From the NCBI GenBank assembly GCA_030062745.1, contig CP099850.1:9863538-9927537 (forward strand): DNA of 64,000 nucleotides, in the 5' to 3' direction. This stretch comes from Capitulum mitella (Eukaryota > Arthropoda > Thecostraca > Pollicipedomorpha > Pollicipedidae). Of the stretch, positions 48,493-62,551 are shown one piece after another. How positions within the stretch are numbered: the stretch's first letter is position 1; each line of letters starts with the position of its first letter. The notes beneath the pieces were generated by a model, which made no database searches, was not told the DNA's origin, and saw only the letters and a program-made list of their open reading frames with translations. A program made the position numbers and the translations under genes.

Positions 48493-49601
48493 ATTATGAT
48501 TAGGGATGCACCGGATATCCGGTCCGGCCGGATATCCGGGCGGATACTAGAGATTATCCGGTATCCGGTATTCGGCAGGGTGCTCCTGTGACCTGGCCGG
48601 ATATTGCCAGATATTTAGCCTCCTGGTATACGATCAAAACGTTGTTCTAATGTCTACAAAACCGTTTCAGGAGAAATGTGCCGTGTTATATTAGACAGTA
48701 GAAGTAACTGGTAGTTACAAGGTGTGTATGGAGCACCACTTTTCCTTCTTAGTTTTGGAGGGTTGAGACATATTTTGCGGGAGTGGGACTCAAGCTGAAA
48801 GCTGTGAAACAAGAGCCAGCATGTGCTCAGCAGCCCATTTTGCGGCACTGTTTTTCTATTTTTTGGATATTTATCTTTCTCAAATCCTCTGATACAAATG
48901 CATTAAAGGATAATATGCTTCATCAAATATACCTAGCATTCGTATAGAATGCTAATCAAGCCAGTCATTCTAGCTCTACCAAGGCGCTATAATGGCATTC
49001 TGTGTATTCTGGCGCCTTTGCCATGGGGATATCTGCGGTAGCAGAAGGGGGGGGGGTCATGTCTCACATAGTTTCCCAGGAATGGTGATTTGTCTTCCTA
49101 ATTTTTAAAGTATGAAGTAGTAGATACTTCCCATTGGCGACGAAATTTGTTAAACTTTCAGATCCAGCAAAGAAATTCCAACCGTATGTCATCATGCAAC
49201 GACGGAAAAAGGTGGATTTAACCCCTTCTCTTACCTATTCTTAGTGGATTGCAGCCAACTTGTCTCCCCCTTAACTTCTGAACCGTGCTCGCACCCATGC
49301 CTTTGAATGCAGTGAGGGATGGTGAACTCCGTTATGACTGTTGTGTTCTTTATTTATTTACCGATTTTTTTTACAAAGAAACCAATGGAAACCTCACCGT
49401 ACGTGTAGGAACTAGGGTGAAAAATTCACACTGTCAACGTCTTATTTAGTATTTTTCAGTTTTTCAAACCTTCCCTTTTTCAACTTGTCTTTTTTTGTTA
49501 CATTTTCTTCAATGAATACAGTACACAAAAACAGTTAAGCATAATATTTGGTACCCGGCCGGATTACAAAAATCCTGATCCGGTGCATCCCCAATTATGA
49601 T
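48493..49601. mobile_element. Non-autonomous hAT transposon with 8-bp target duplication
   Basis: The element 48501-49593 (1093 bp) starts TAGGGATGCACCGGATATCC and ends with the near-perfect inverse ATCCGGTGCATCCCCA. It is flanked on both sides by the identical 8-bp sequence ATTATGAT (48493-48500 and 49594-49601), the hallmark of hAT insertion. Subterminal CCGG/ATCCGG motifs are dense at the left end. Interior frames are short (longest about 64 codons), so it lacks a working transposase. Confidence 0.95.
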
Positions 49602-52600
49602 GCATCAGGAATCGACCTTCCTGCGTACACAATTCGTGGAATGTCATAGTATCCGAGAGCGGAAAACGAGGAAAGGTGATCCCTTGTTTGTGCCTCGAAT
49701 TCGCTCTGGGGCAGGTAGACGGCGTGTTCAAATACCGTGCGACCACCGCGTCCAGTGAACTGCCAGCTGACGAAACCCTGCTTAAGCGGCACTTTCAAAG
49801 TCGAAACAGCTTTAAGAGTTTTAGCGCATATGGCTGGCTTTTCGGGTGTATTACGATTAGCAAATGTCTCCTTCCAATGCAGTTTACTAGTCAGTCAATG
49901 TGTTATCGCGAGCACAATAATAACCATTACTAATGGACGTGCTTATGAACAAATAAACAGACAAAAAGCAGTGTAAGCATTTATGACCGACTGGTTCTGA
50001 GTAAAACTGCTGAGCTTTGTAAGTGAGCGGAAAATGAAAGCGTCCCGATCGATTGGTCGTCGACGAGTGACCAGCACCACCGTTCAGCACTAGTTGTATT
50101 GCGATGGTCCACAGTGAACTGCGGCAAATTACTACAAATGTAGCGTCGGAGCTGCGTTCAACGTCGGACCATATCCGTCGATCATTGATTCGCAGAAGTC
50201 GGAAGAAATGTGATGGAGTCTGGTAGTGCTTGCATAGTTCGACTCACTGCTTTCTGCAACTCCATGAAAGCTCTGGTTTTAACCCGGCACCGCTTATAGA
50301 ATGTCAAATTGGGCACCCCTCGGTTTTTCTTTAATAACTTCTGAAGCGTTAGAGTGACTATCCTAACCTAACCAAGTTTTCGGTACCTTTTCATCAAACA
50401 ATTTTACGTATTTGACATCAAAACCATTTCCATGCTGGGTTGGGCCATGGAGACATTACGTCATAAATGAACCTCTGCACGCAATTGCACGAACATGCTT
50501 CGTTATTTTTTATGGTATTCCCGAATGTACTGTATGAATTATTTAGATCTATATAGGACATGGATGCTTCGTTTTTTCATAATATTCTCGAATAAAATGC
50601 CAGAATATTTTTGGATTTATATAGGATATGGTCCCCCCAGAGGATATACAGCCGTGACACGCCAACATTAGAAGTCATGCTAAGCCACATGCATGATGAC
50701 AATTGGACATGATTCGCGTTGTGAACGATAGAAGAGGTTGCCGCTGACCTTCCACATCGTCTAAGCCAAGCAAGCCAATCTTTATCCGCCTCTTAGCAAG
50801 GTTTGCCAAATGCAACGTGAGGTCATGTCAGGTTACGTCACAGGTAGATGTCAAAACGAAATGAAATATGATATCGTCTGTTGAAGGTCGTCCAGTAGCA
50901 GCAGACAGCAATTATTGTTCCTAGTCGGAAAAAGAATAATGACTATCTGTCCTGACCTAACTTAGCAATGACCCGATAAAGAGCAGACAGAGCAGATTTA
51001 ATTATCCTGAGATGTCATTTCAGTTCTGCACTTCACGCAGTGACCTTCATCCCAGTAGAGACTGCACTGTACTGGGAAGGTCCCAGCACAGTGCAGTACA
51101 CAGTAATCCCAGCAACAAATTATTGCTCTTTGTTAGGAGGAGTAATGCAACCTCATCTCAGTTGAGAAAGACTGGCCTTGACTGGATGAAAAGCGGGCAA
51201 TGCAAAGCTGATCATAAGAAGGTTTCACTTCCGTCGTTTTTGTTACGTGGATCAAAACGAAGGTAAAGGTATCTTGGATCAAAACGGCTGCGAGTAAGTA
51301 TCGGTCTTTGGCATGTAAAGTAAGACAAATATTTCACCTGACAAATATTTGACCCGACAACTTTTCATTTTAACATGTTTCTGATGCAGAAGATCATGAT
51401 CTTTCGTTTGATACCCAGTGAAGGCTCAAGGACCAGCATTGCCGATGATATGATGTACATGTCAGTTTTTCTGAAGTCGTGTCATGCGTTTTACGTGACC
51501 GGTGACAACATCGGTCATGTGACCTGGGCTAACATAGTATTAGCTGAATCGCAAGACTCAGGGCTACCGATTGGTGGGAGACCGGTTGAGATCCGACGGT
51601 TGGATCCTGAGATAACGGGGGTGCCCCTTTTCACACCCCTAGGCGGCCGCGGGCAGAAAAAAAAAACACGTCAGGCGGTGCCGGATTAAGCATCATGTTC
51701 TTTTTTCTGTGCACTGCACCGACGCAGCCTTAGTCTCGCATTTTTGCGAAAACTATTGCACATCGTCTTCCCAGCGGGAGGTTTACGTAGGTCAGGTCAC
51801 ACTGAGCTCCTCCCACCTTGAGAAAATCCTGGCTGCTCCCCTGGAGCACTACCTCCAAAAATCTCCTCCTTGGATATCAACCATGTTCAGATAATGAAAT
51901 CTCCAAAACTCTGCACATAACAAGAATGTACATGGATGTTTCTGTTCTGCGAAAAGAGTACAGTTAAAATGAAAACATATTACAAACGTCATGGCCCTTA
52001 ATTTAGCTTTCGAGTATCTATTTCAGCATGACCAATCTGATGCCACTTCTGCTTAGCCCAGATCAGATTGCACTCTGAATACCTGTTAGGTTTTTTGTAC
52101 CAGACTCTTCTTGGATTTAGGGAAGCAAAGTGAATGATCAACACCAGGTCAGATGCGCAGCCTTTTCAAAGGATGTATGTTTATCAAAAGGTATTTGTGA
52201 CCTTGCAGCCATTCCGCCACGCTGCCACGAGCTGATTCTTGTATGCTTCCCATCCCAGAGCAATAAGTTTGGACGATTGTATTTCGCATACCTTTCGGGC
52301 CGGTTGATTTAGCGCACCTAATACAAAAAGGGTACAATGCGAAGTGGACTACACACGGACTCAAAAACACAGGCCTAGTTCAGGTGTTATGTTACACTCC
52401 TTCCGTATCTGCATAGACATGAACATCTTTTCTGGCTTCAACCGTTTGTCATTTGCCGGTAGGCGTGGAAAACTATGGATGAATTTCTTCCAAAGATAGG
52501 AACTTTATCATCCAGTCAGTCTCATCCCAAACCACAATATAATAGCGTGCAATGCGCAGGCTTCTTGCAAAAAGTGGGAACATGGCTGGCAATCGGGGGG

Positions 52601-53160
52601 GGGGGGGGTGAGTGGGCCCCCCAGTGGTCAAGAATTTTAACATTAAGTCTATGGCAATGACTGGAAAGAAACGGTCTTAAATCCCATGTGGATTCCCCAA
52701 TAATTTCCGAAAATCTTCTGTCACGGACATGGGGTATATCGTACTGTGTGCTTGGCGAATCCGGACAGATAGCTTGAGAAAGATGGGAGAGAGGGGGGAT
52801 TGATCTGGCTAGGTAGCTTTAAGCCCGTGTGGGCTTGATGACAATAGGTACGTCCTAGATACGTCATATATATCTATGTCTTAGGTACGCCCTGTGTAAT
52901 AAGCAAAAGCTTTCATGTGACTGATAAGTGTCATACAGTTTGAGTTATAAGCTTACCTTACTACTGCTCGAGAATCTACAAAAACTGAGAGAGCTTAAAC
53001 TGTACTTCATATTTCCCCTGGATTCAGCACGGACTGGTGTCATGACGAATTAAAAGAATTTTTCGCCATCTTGCGGTTGAAGAGAAGTGATGGAGGTACC
53101 TATTCTTCCCGCTAGGTAGCAGTGTTACCCACCCGGTGTCAGGGCCATTTCAGACCCTCC
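49602..53160. other. Gene-free stretch with repeat traces
   Basis: No coding sequence is supported. There is a G run at about 52595-52608 followed by a TTTTAACATTAA.TCTATGG block also seen at about 14020, suggesting another dispersed repeat. Confidence 0.4.
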
Positions 53161-53163
53161 TGC

Positions 53164-53165
<2 letters not shown>

Positions 53166-53226
<61 letters not shown>
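53166..53226. repeat. (TA)n microsatellite
   Basis: About thirty TA dinucleotides. Confidence 0.95.
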
Positions 53227-53230
<4 letters not shown>

Positions 53231-56100
53231 TGCTCATATTTGCTCGCCTCATCCATATTTGTCTTGCTTTTCATTCATTTTATTGTGTTTTTCGTCCTTA
53301 AACTACGCATATAGGGAGAGAGATAGTGGCTGCAAAAATCGTTTTCATTAGGGACATGTAAGCTAAGATGTTAGGCGACGGCAATGGTTGAGTCGCAGTG
53401 TTACAACCAACAAAATCGAAACACAGCAATAGTCCTACAACTTTTACGTAGATACTTTCAGACCACTGAATTTCCTGAAGCATCGTTTAGTCAGATGAAC
53501 ATTGCGCCTCTTGTCAACAAGCTACATCATTCATGGCTGGACATCCTGGGTGGTTTGGGAATGTCTAAACAGTCCACTTTTCAGACGTTTTAACATAACG
53601 CCTTTGGCAGTGAATAGGAGGAATCGATCTGGAGTGTTATGTACTTCCCCCTCCCCCATAACTTTTGGTTATCTTAAGCCACGACATCACTAGTGATGGC
53701 TGAGCTGGTACTCAAATCATCGCTTAGCGAAAAATGACCCGATCATCGGCAGAATGGAAGATAGGTATACCAACGCCCCCCCCCAAATTTCATCTGTCAG
53801 CTTAATTAAACCATGTAATTTGTGAGTCAGGCGTCCAGCATTACGCACTTACATGACTTTATATCATTTGCTCGAAACCACCCCTTTTTGTAACAGAACT
53901 TGCTCTCCGAAAGTTTCTAAAGCGCTCCTCGCCAAAGTTACCCCGGGAGTGTTACACACGTGAGCCATATCAGTCATGTGAATTCATGACAATAAAAGGC
54001 CTGGTTCCTTGCGGTCCATATACGCACAGAGCTAAGATTGCTCCTAGTTTCCTGTGGAGAGTTACAACTGCCTGGGTTTTTTGTGGAACATCCGGTAAGT
54101 AGGTATGCGTATGGTGTAAAAGAAGTACGACCTTGAAACGCAATACCAGAAATGGAGACATTTGTAACAATACAGTGCGTCGTAACTAACATTTCTGAAT
54201 GCTAATAAACCTTGTTTACGTTCTGTCAATGGCCAAATTTCTTCCCATTCGCAAGGTGATCAATGTTTTGAAAAAAATCAACTCATGGCCGATACATTTA
54301 CTAAGTTATAACCATTGATTTACTAATTTCGCTATAATGGGAGCACGGGTGTGGCGGCCATGCGACTTAGAACATAAGAAATACCCAAATGGATCGAGAC
54401 AAATAATGCCGCCATGCTGTTTTGATACCATTCAGTCAAATATTTTCCTTGCTCCTTCCTGAGTAATTTTATACGATATACTAGAGGCAATTGCTCGTTC
54501 CCCAAAAGTGTCTCAACTTCATCCTTCCTATGTGTGCTACTGCTCCGTGTTTAGCTACAATTGTTAAACCTAGACAAATATTGGGCTCTCCAGCCACCCT
54601 AAGTGACAAGCTAAGGATCTTCTCATTTATTGTGCCGCATAATTAGATGCATAGGAAACTTCAGATAGCTTCCTAGACAACCCAAGCGTTTGTTAAACCT
54701 TCCTTCCACGCAACCAAAAATTTTTTGCAGCTGCATCGGACAAGGCCACTTTGATTCGTCTGTTGAGTCGCGTGACGTCATTGGGGTGGCTGTTTCCAAC
54801 TCATTTCTCTCTTTGAATACCGATAAAACGAGGGAACAAAAATAAATGCATTCATTATTTCTGATTGTAACGATACCTAGTTGAACACTTTCAGGTAGCC
54901 CGGTGACTTGTCAGATCACAGCGATATTGTACCAAATCGTTTGCGGTCTTCGCTATCATTAAAGTTTTCTAGCATTACGACCCGCATGCCTTACCTAGCA
55001 TTTGTGTGAACCTTGTTTTAAATGTGGTCGTTTGTTGTGGCCTGTGATTATTTTTCTCTGGGCTCAAGGTCAGACCAGTGGAATATCAAATAACGTTGCG
55101 AATCTTCTTGTGCTGTTAGTGCCAAAAAAGATCCTAATTATCACAGACCAGAATTTTGAGCATCGATAAAGATAACATTTCCATTATACCGGCGGCAACA
55201 ATTACGCTATACCAGTCCAAAAGTATTTTCGAACCGTATCAGGTTAGCGACTTCAGATGACTTTGAAAGCGTTAATGACCTTTCAAAACCCACAGTGTTG
55301 TCAAGTGTATGCCCAAACACGCCGGTATCAAAAATTGACTCCACATATTGTCAGGCTCCTGTGGAAGAAGCCCAAATGCAGCTCAGGACTAGAAAAACGG
55401 CTTGCTTGAGAATAATGTTATAACTTGGTGACCTGATATTACCTGGTAGCACCTGTTTTTGGAGAAAGATGCAGAAGGGTTGCAAGACACTTGACGGGAA
55501 ACCTGATGGGGGATTTCTTTCATATCGTTAACCTGATTTCTTTTAACCTTCGCCTGGCGATGGTTAAAAGAAACATTTAACCCTCGCCCAGCGGGGCCAT
55601 TTTTACACTCTCTCCCGGAGGGGAGGGGTCCTAAAACGACCCTGTTAACTTTTGAACAAAGAGAGATAGAGCAACGCGGTAAAAGCCAATGTGTTATTCG
55701 TCACGTAAGCTACTCAACAGCATCCAATTTTTTGGTTGCAGACTAACAGGTGACCTCCAAGGTCACGGCAATGACCTCGAAGAGGCCATGTCGAAATATG
55801 TCGAAGTTTTTGTAGCGATACAGCTTCCACTTTTATGAGCATAAATTAATTCTGTAAGCACCAGCATATTGGTCGGTGTCTTAGGTATCGGGAAATGCAT
55901 GTGTTTTGGATCTAGGTCAGTGGATGACCTCTTAGGTCACCAAAATGCGATCATGGTCGAAATTTGCAATGAGAGGCATGACAATCCCATCACATTTTTG
56001 TCAGGTCAGAGGTCAAACGAGCGAAGACACGAGTATCGAACTTGGCACACCGGTTCTCCTTGGGCTGAAGGGGTCGCCTATTTGGGGTCGCAGCCACCCT
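53227..56100. other. Gene-free stretch
   Basis: No open frame longer than about 80 codons and no recognisable exon. GGTCA-rich sequence of the repeat family appears from about 55740. Confidence 0.45.
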
Positions 56101-56104
56101 AGTT

Positions 56105-56370
56105 CCCAAGGTCACCGTCAGGGGCGCTTATCTCGTTTTACGGTAATCGGCCGTTGTCGAAAACCACTCGAGCTAAAGCCACCAAAGTTGGTGTGCGGGT
56201 AGACGGGCACGCGGTCTGTCTTAGCCAATAATTGTGGGATCGCGACATTTTCTCAAGGTTCCGCTTGGGGCGCGCATGTCCTCGAACGGGAAATGGCTTG
56301 AGTTGAGAACCGTACTAACTAGAGCCACGAAATTTGCTGTGCGGGTAGTCGGGCAAGAACACAATAATTA
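56105..56370. repeat. Diverged tandem duplication, unit about 150 bp
   Basis: The series AAGGT..CCG..(A/T)GGGGCGC, CTCG, AGAGCCAC or AAGCCACCAAA, and GTGTGCGGGTAGACGGGCA at 56109-56208 recurs at 56257-56355 with TGTGCGGGTAGTCGGGCAAG. Confidence 0.65.
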
Positions 56371-56827
56371 TCTGAGCATACAACTCTCCAATTTTTCGTA
56401 GTCGATGGTCAAATCCCGTCAGTGTTTGATATATATGTTTGATTTAGCTTGACATCTGATGACGTCACCCTTCCGATACAATAAAATGGGGTGATTGACG
56501 CCTAAATCGAATACAATTATGGAAGAAGCATGAAACACAACACTGTAATACCCAATTTCCAACAAATGAAATGTATTGTTCGACCTAGTTAAAAACACGA
56601 CGACATGGTCTTGACAAAAGGCCACAGGCCACGACCTGTCGCATGGGAAATTCTGAAAATTTCACTCAGTGTGTATAAATGTTCAAAAATGAGCTACAGA
56701 AAAAATCAACTCTCTGTCTCACGTAGCTGTAAAGTTATCGTTGAGAAAACGCAGGTAGAGAGGGTCTTAAAACAACCCTCCCTGGCGGGCGAGGATCAAC
56801 CCTACTCCCGCACTTGTTACGCTAGAG

Positions 56828-57033
56828 CGCATTCCCGTATGGCGGGGGGGGGATTATTCCGCCTTCCCCTGATATCTCGAGAGCTACCCAATCGATCTGA
56901 TCGTAACAAACGGCAATCGCTTTGCCATCACATAAACTACATATATTTAAAAATACATCTTGAAAATCTTATAAGGGTTGGTTATAGGGGGCAATAAATT
57001 CAAAAGAGGGATTTTTTGTTTTGTTTTGTTTGT

Positions 57034-57093
<60 letters not shown>

Positions 57094-58052
57094 TTATTGA
57101 CCGATTTTGATAAGTGGCATGAATCGAGAGCTCACTGATGACACTTTTTCTTCGGCCTATATGCTTATAACTTGGGGAGGATTTAAAGGCGTTCTCAAGG
57201 CCTGAAAAACGGGAGATATATTTTTCGGAAACCGAATTAACATAAACGCTTGATACCCTTTTTTAGACTTCTTTAGCCTTTTTATACCTACGAAGAACAA
57301 ATCGCTTTGCGTTGCCTATACAGTGTTAGCATAGGCAGCGCCAAGGGCATCAAACGGGGCAACTTCATGGTCGCATGTTCATTCGCAAAGGTCAGCTCAC
57401 GACCTTTAACTTCAGATGACCTCAGAATCACAAGTAATGGCATCGGGTTCACTTCATAGCGTCTCAAAACGATTTCATGCATTTAAATAAACTATATTTG
57501 CAAAAGTCCCGGCTATGACAGACGTGGTATAAGGTACACGTGCAGACATTTTAGGTCATAACCCGAGAGCCGACCTGATATCAGTCTGAAACTTCAAACA
57601 CAAGTAGACGACACCGTACTGAGTCATCTGCACTCAGGTTTTTCCGTTTGAAAATAAGTGTTGAAATACTCGCATGTCAGACTTTGATTTTGGCCTCAGC
57701 CTGAGCTTGCAAATTGACCTCAGGCCAACAAAAACACTTTTGTATTGTTGTTTTGGTATAAACTTATACAATGATGTAACGTTTCAAGCTCCTTTTTAAG
57801 ACCCGTTTTTAACAGTAATTTCTGTTTTAATTCAGTGTTGCCAAAAATGGCCAAAAGTACCTCTCACAAACTTGACCTGGCTTCGTCCCTGCGAGGAAAA
57901 AATGAAAACGTGACAATATTCGTAAAAAGAATAGACAGGAAAATGGATCGCGTTTCGTAAAGCTGCTTCAAAATCCCTGGAAATGACAAGCAAAACACCG
58001 AAGGAAGAGGCTTCTGAAGCCCTCCACCCTCCAGCCGGGGATAGGGTTAAGA
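56828..58052. repeat. Dispersed 1.2-kb repeat, copy 2, interrupted by (TA)n
   Basis: Collinear relative of 29620-30782 through to the ATAGGGTTAAG end block. A pure TA run at 57039-57091 sits in this copy where the other has none. Confidence 0.85.
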
Positions 58053-61000
58053 ACGTCCATTATTATAGTGTCATAGAAGTGAACATAAGAGGTCAAGACT
58101 GCTAATAAATATTCTCTAGTTTACTCGTGCTATAAAACGGGCGTTTATCAATTTTTCTTCCTTTGTAGCACTTTGAAAAATCAGGATTCATTGTCTTAAT
58201 GACTGAATGGCAACGATATTTATTCGTTTGGCTCTCTAATTTGGCTAATTTTTGGTTCACTTTTGTGTTTACTTTCTCACCACTTTGTTTACTGTTCTCA
58301 CCTGCAAAGTATAGTTCCTCATCCAAATTCTCTTTGTCATTTTCGTCTTCACACCAAGGCTGTGACTAAAGCTGTTTTTTTTCAAAAATCATTTCTTTTA
58401 AGTGCCGTAATGATTTTGACAAGTGGATTCCAATGGGATCTATGAAAGGGGTACTTTTTACTGGAATGAATTGACGTTCAGCGTGAAAGTGGATTGTCAC
58501 TTCATACATTTTAGTCTGCTTTCGCTAGCACTTGTAATTTGAGCGCTTAAAGAAACTGGCCTTAAAAAAAAGACGAATACAGTAGGAAAATCCAAGCGGA
58601 ACTGTATCGACGTGCTTCTGAAAAGTGAGCAACGGTTTGTAATGGCACTTTTAGACTCTGTTTGAGGTCTGTAAATGGACGCCCTCGGTAAAGGTACACT
58701 TGACGTTTATCTCACGTGGCACCCATCTTCTGGAAGGTTCGGTTTAAACAGACTGCTGCGCAGCATTGACGTTGATGGAGATCCCTCCGGGTTTACTTGA
58801 CAGTAATGTGAACAACGCTTCCTGGACAACTACGGTGTGCAGGAAGGTTGTTGATCTGGCGCTGCTTGTCCAATTAGAAGGCTGAGAGCTGTCTAAAGCT
58901 GAAAATACACCGGTAGCGTCCTCTCGGAACCACCTCGATCGTGAGATCTGCCTTTAAAGCCATGCTGGTTCTGAAAATGGCTGAACTGCATATCACTTGT
59001 CTAGAGATTCTGCACACGGCTGGCTTTGATTGCTGTGGCTGATCTGGCTGCAAGATGAAGTGCAGAGGCTGCCCGAGGGAGCAAACAGGTTCCAATGATG
59101 CCGAGATGAAGGACCGCTGTATTGCTGAGCTCTTGTGTGAAAGTCATGTAGCATGAACAATGAAATCGCTCAGTGATCGTCGGTCTTGTTTTTGTTGAGT
59201 CGCCGTTGTAGCACGTACGGCTAGCATCTAGGACTTCAGAGGTTATTCTCCTCTGCATTTTTACCGAATAAAGCTAATGCACAAATGGCGCATGCTCGAT
59301 ATATTAGCAAAGCTGCATTCATTTTGATTGTCTTGTTTTCGTGTACAACTGTCAACCATCAGACACAACGAGAAGTAATGCATTTATATCTCCTTATCAA
59401 CATTTCTCTCCCTAACTTTGATGAAGACGGCAAATTGGAGTGATACCAATGACATTTCTTTTTCCGCCATCTCGCCTATTTTTTTGCATTATAAGGCTCC
59501 CATAAAGAAAAGTAGATGTTCATGTCTGGAACCGTTCTCGCCTTGTTACTCATGTCCCCAGATGAGTCTCTAGACTTCCCTTGCCTCAGGGCTTTTCACG
59601 ATTAAGACGGAGGGCGTGAGCGCAATGATCGACCGATGGCAATCAGAAACGTTGCCGTGCTGTACGTCCTCTACATTGAGCAAATAGCCGGCCGCCATTT
59701 TGACGCTCTCTGATAGGTCGATACACAAGTTCATTTCGTTACTGCTGCATCGGATTGCGAGCTGGTACTGTCACGTATTAAGTGGTTCTCACGTTGTCTG
59801 CTTTATGTGATGTATACCACCATTGGCATATTATTAAAAAACTGTCGTTTAGATGCATTGAATGATGAGATGGGCATTCTGCGTGTCATCTTCACGAGGA
59901 AATGTTTTATGTTCCGTATGACTGGATGATTTTCCCATAATCTGTTCATCACGTTACTGACATTATTTTGCAGCAAGCCATTACATTTCTACCTTCGCTG
60001 ATGGATACAGAAGCTTAGAAATGACGTGTTGTCCCTTATATGGACAACGACTTTTATGGGCAGCAATTTAGTTCCAAGCCATTGAAACACTGAAACGCTC
60101 ACTGAAACATTACTTGGTTACGAATATCAAGTCCACCAGTATAACATGTCCCTTGCACAGATATAAACATATGCTTTTGAAGAACATTAATGCCTTTAGT
60201 TCAATGTCCGGCACAGGTCCGAAAACGGACAATGGTTTTGTATGTTTATAAATGGGCTTGGGCCTGGTCCTAATGCTGGCTTGTCGTCCATTAGTTTTGC
60301 CTTTCGGTGTGGAAACCATCGAACAACCCCGAACTGATTTGTCAAGAAAAACACGCCTGACTGACAAATAAAATCCCTATTGTTCGTTGCCTTCTTGTTG
60401 CAAGGGCCAGGTGACTTGTATAAATATCTACAAACAGGAAACGAGGCCAGGGTGTAAAACCACCAGGAGTGCACCTTGTCATACAGTCTTAAAAAAATAC
60501 GTCATCCAATAGTATATGGCAGATGCAATCCCAAACTTTTCCGAGGAGAAGGGCGGTGGTCTTCACAGTTTTTATATGGCATCCAGTTGCTTGGAAAGTA
60601 CTATAGATTAGGCCACGGGTTTTCGATGTCGATAAAACTGGGTTTTTTTTAGTGCCCAACTACTTTGCATAATTAGTGTCACATTTACAATTACGTGATT
60701 GCTACTATTACTAAACATCAATACGTGAACGCGGAAAACATCTCCTTTAACACTTTATGGTTCCGAATCTTTAAATTCCCAAAACGTTACAATATTCTTT
60801 CCAAAGCCATCGGATGCAGCGTTCCTTTTGCTGTATTCGTTAAAGTCCAATTCACTCCGACATTCCGGCAGTTGATCGCCAACCACAGGGGGGTTTCGTA
60901 TCCAAATATAATCCACATTCCCATGGACGCAGAAGGGTAACCGGTCTACCCGCGAAAAATATATCGTTGGCTGCGAAGGAATGATAATGATTATAGTAAT

Positions 61001-62066
61001 TAGGCTCAGGTATATTGTCATGAACGTGAACAAATACGCATCCGAGCACTGCACCAGTAAACGCATTAGATAAGAAATTGGCAACAGTAATTCTGTAGAG
61101 CTGGAAACTCTTGAACATGCGTTTCCAGATTAAATTTGCAGACTGTTTAAGAGTTAAGTGAAGTCTTATTAGCAACGGAAGCCTATTTGTAAGGGAGAAT
61201 TCCGTGAATTGCTTCAAACGTAAAGGAATACACGTAGATTCGTTTCGTTGGGGAGTATGAACATAAACATACATGAACACAGATGAACATCAGCCATCTG
61301 TTTTTGCAAAGCACTGATAGAAAGAACAATTCTTTGGCTCAGATCGATCTGAACATCAACCCGCGCCTGTGAAATGAAGACGTTAATATACACGGTTCCG
61401 AGACTTTTTGCCAAAGCAGAAATCACGTGAATCTGGTTTCAAAGAACTTCAACCTGAACCACACGTCATTCCAACATTGCGAGAAGTAATGGATTATCTT
61501 CTCAGCAGGCTAACGAAAGTCAGCATTAGTGTCAGCGGCGTGGAATCTGACACATCACAATCAAAACGGGTGAAGCGATTCCGACCCCCCCCCCTACCTA
61601 ATCGTAATTTCAGGTAACGCCTGACTTCTGTAGTGAATGTTTAGCGCACCAACAAAGATACCACGTGGTCGCTTGGGCGCCTGGCAGTCAGTATGATCCT
61701 CTGTTGGCCAGCTGCCAGCTAACCCGCTGGCCAAATATCGAGCGCTCGCTGTGGGAAGACGCAAAACCGTCTCGTCGGGACAGATTGCTGAAATGCCAAG
61801 CTGATAAGCAGCACAGCCACCACCGTGAGACGTCTTAGTCTTTAGTAGCCTTGGGTAACAAGTCTGCTGTACACAGATAATTATAGCACTACAGTTCATA
61901 TAATAAAGAGACTTTTGCTCGCTGTATAGTATAGCAGATTATGTTTAGTAACGTTTGACACCTTGAGCACAGACACCGGCAGCGGGCGGCGGCGACCAAC
62001 GCCACGTGACAGCTTTTCGCCATACTAGTAGTTACGCATGGCGTCAGTCAGACATCGTGAGCACAT
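58053..62066. other. Gene-free AT-rich stretch
   Basis: Minus frames at 60110-60474 and 60755-61280 and others are under 145 codons, with no domain or splice support. A C run lies at about 61585-61592. Confidence 0.45.
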
Positions 62067-62337
62067 GTCGCAACCAGGCTTGTGCCTGGTTCTGAATCGC
62101 ATCGAATTATCACGGAATCGATTCAGGAATATAATATTGTTCTCGTGAATTGTAATCCGAGTCGATTCAGGTAAGACCTCAAGGGAATTAGAATGGGAAC
62201 TGAATTGCACACTTGTCCGAACAATCATCCGTGAATCGATTCGCCAGAGTTCAAAGAGAGAGAGAGGCAGACATTGATCGAGTTACATTTTTCTTACATT
62301 TTTTTGCGCTATTTGCACTTAAGTATTGGATTACGTA

Positions 62338-62399
<62 letters not shown>

Positions 62400-62551
62400 A
62401 TGACATCCTTTTGGTTTTCGTCTGAATCCAAACCGATTCGATTTCCTTTTGAGAAATGCGCTGAATCTGAATCAGAATCGACTCTTCGCTCTGGAAATCC
62501 GAAAGTGAATCGATTCACTTTCCAGGAATCAGGCACAGACCTGGTTACAAC
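62067..62551. mobile_element. hAT-like non-autonomous element containing (TA)n
   Basis: The element 62075-62543 (469 bp) starts CAGGCTTGTGCCTGGTTCTG and ends with the inverse of CAGGTCTGTGCCTGATTCC. Its flanks GTCGCAAC (62067-62074) and GTTACAAC (62544-62551) are an 8-bp duplication differing by two transitions. GAATCGATTC-type palindromes recur inside both halves, and a TA run fills 62341-62394. No coding capacity. Confidence 0.8.
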
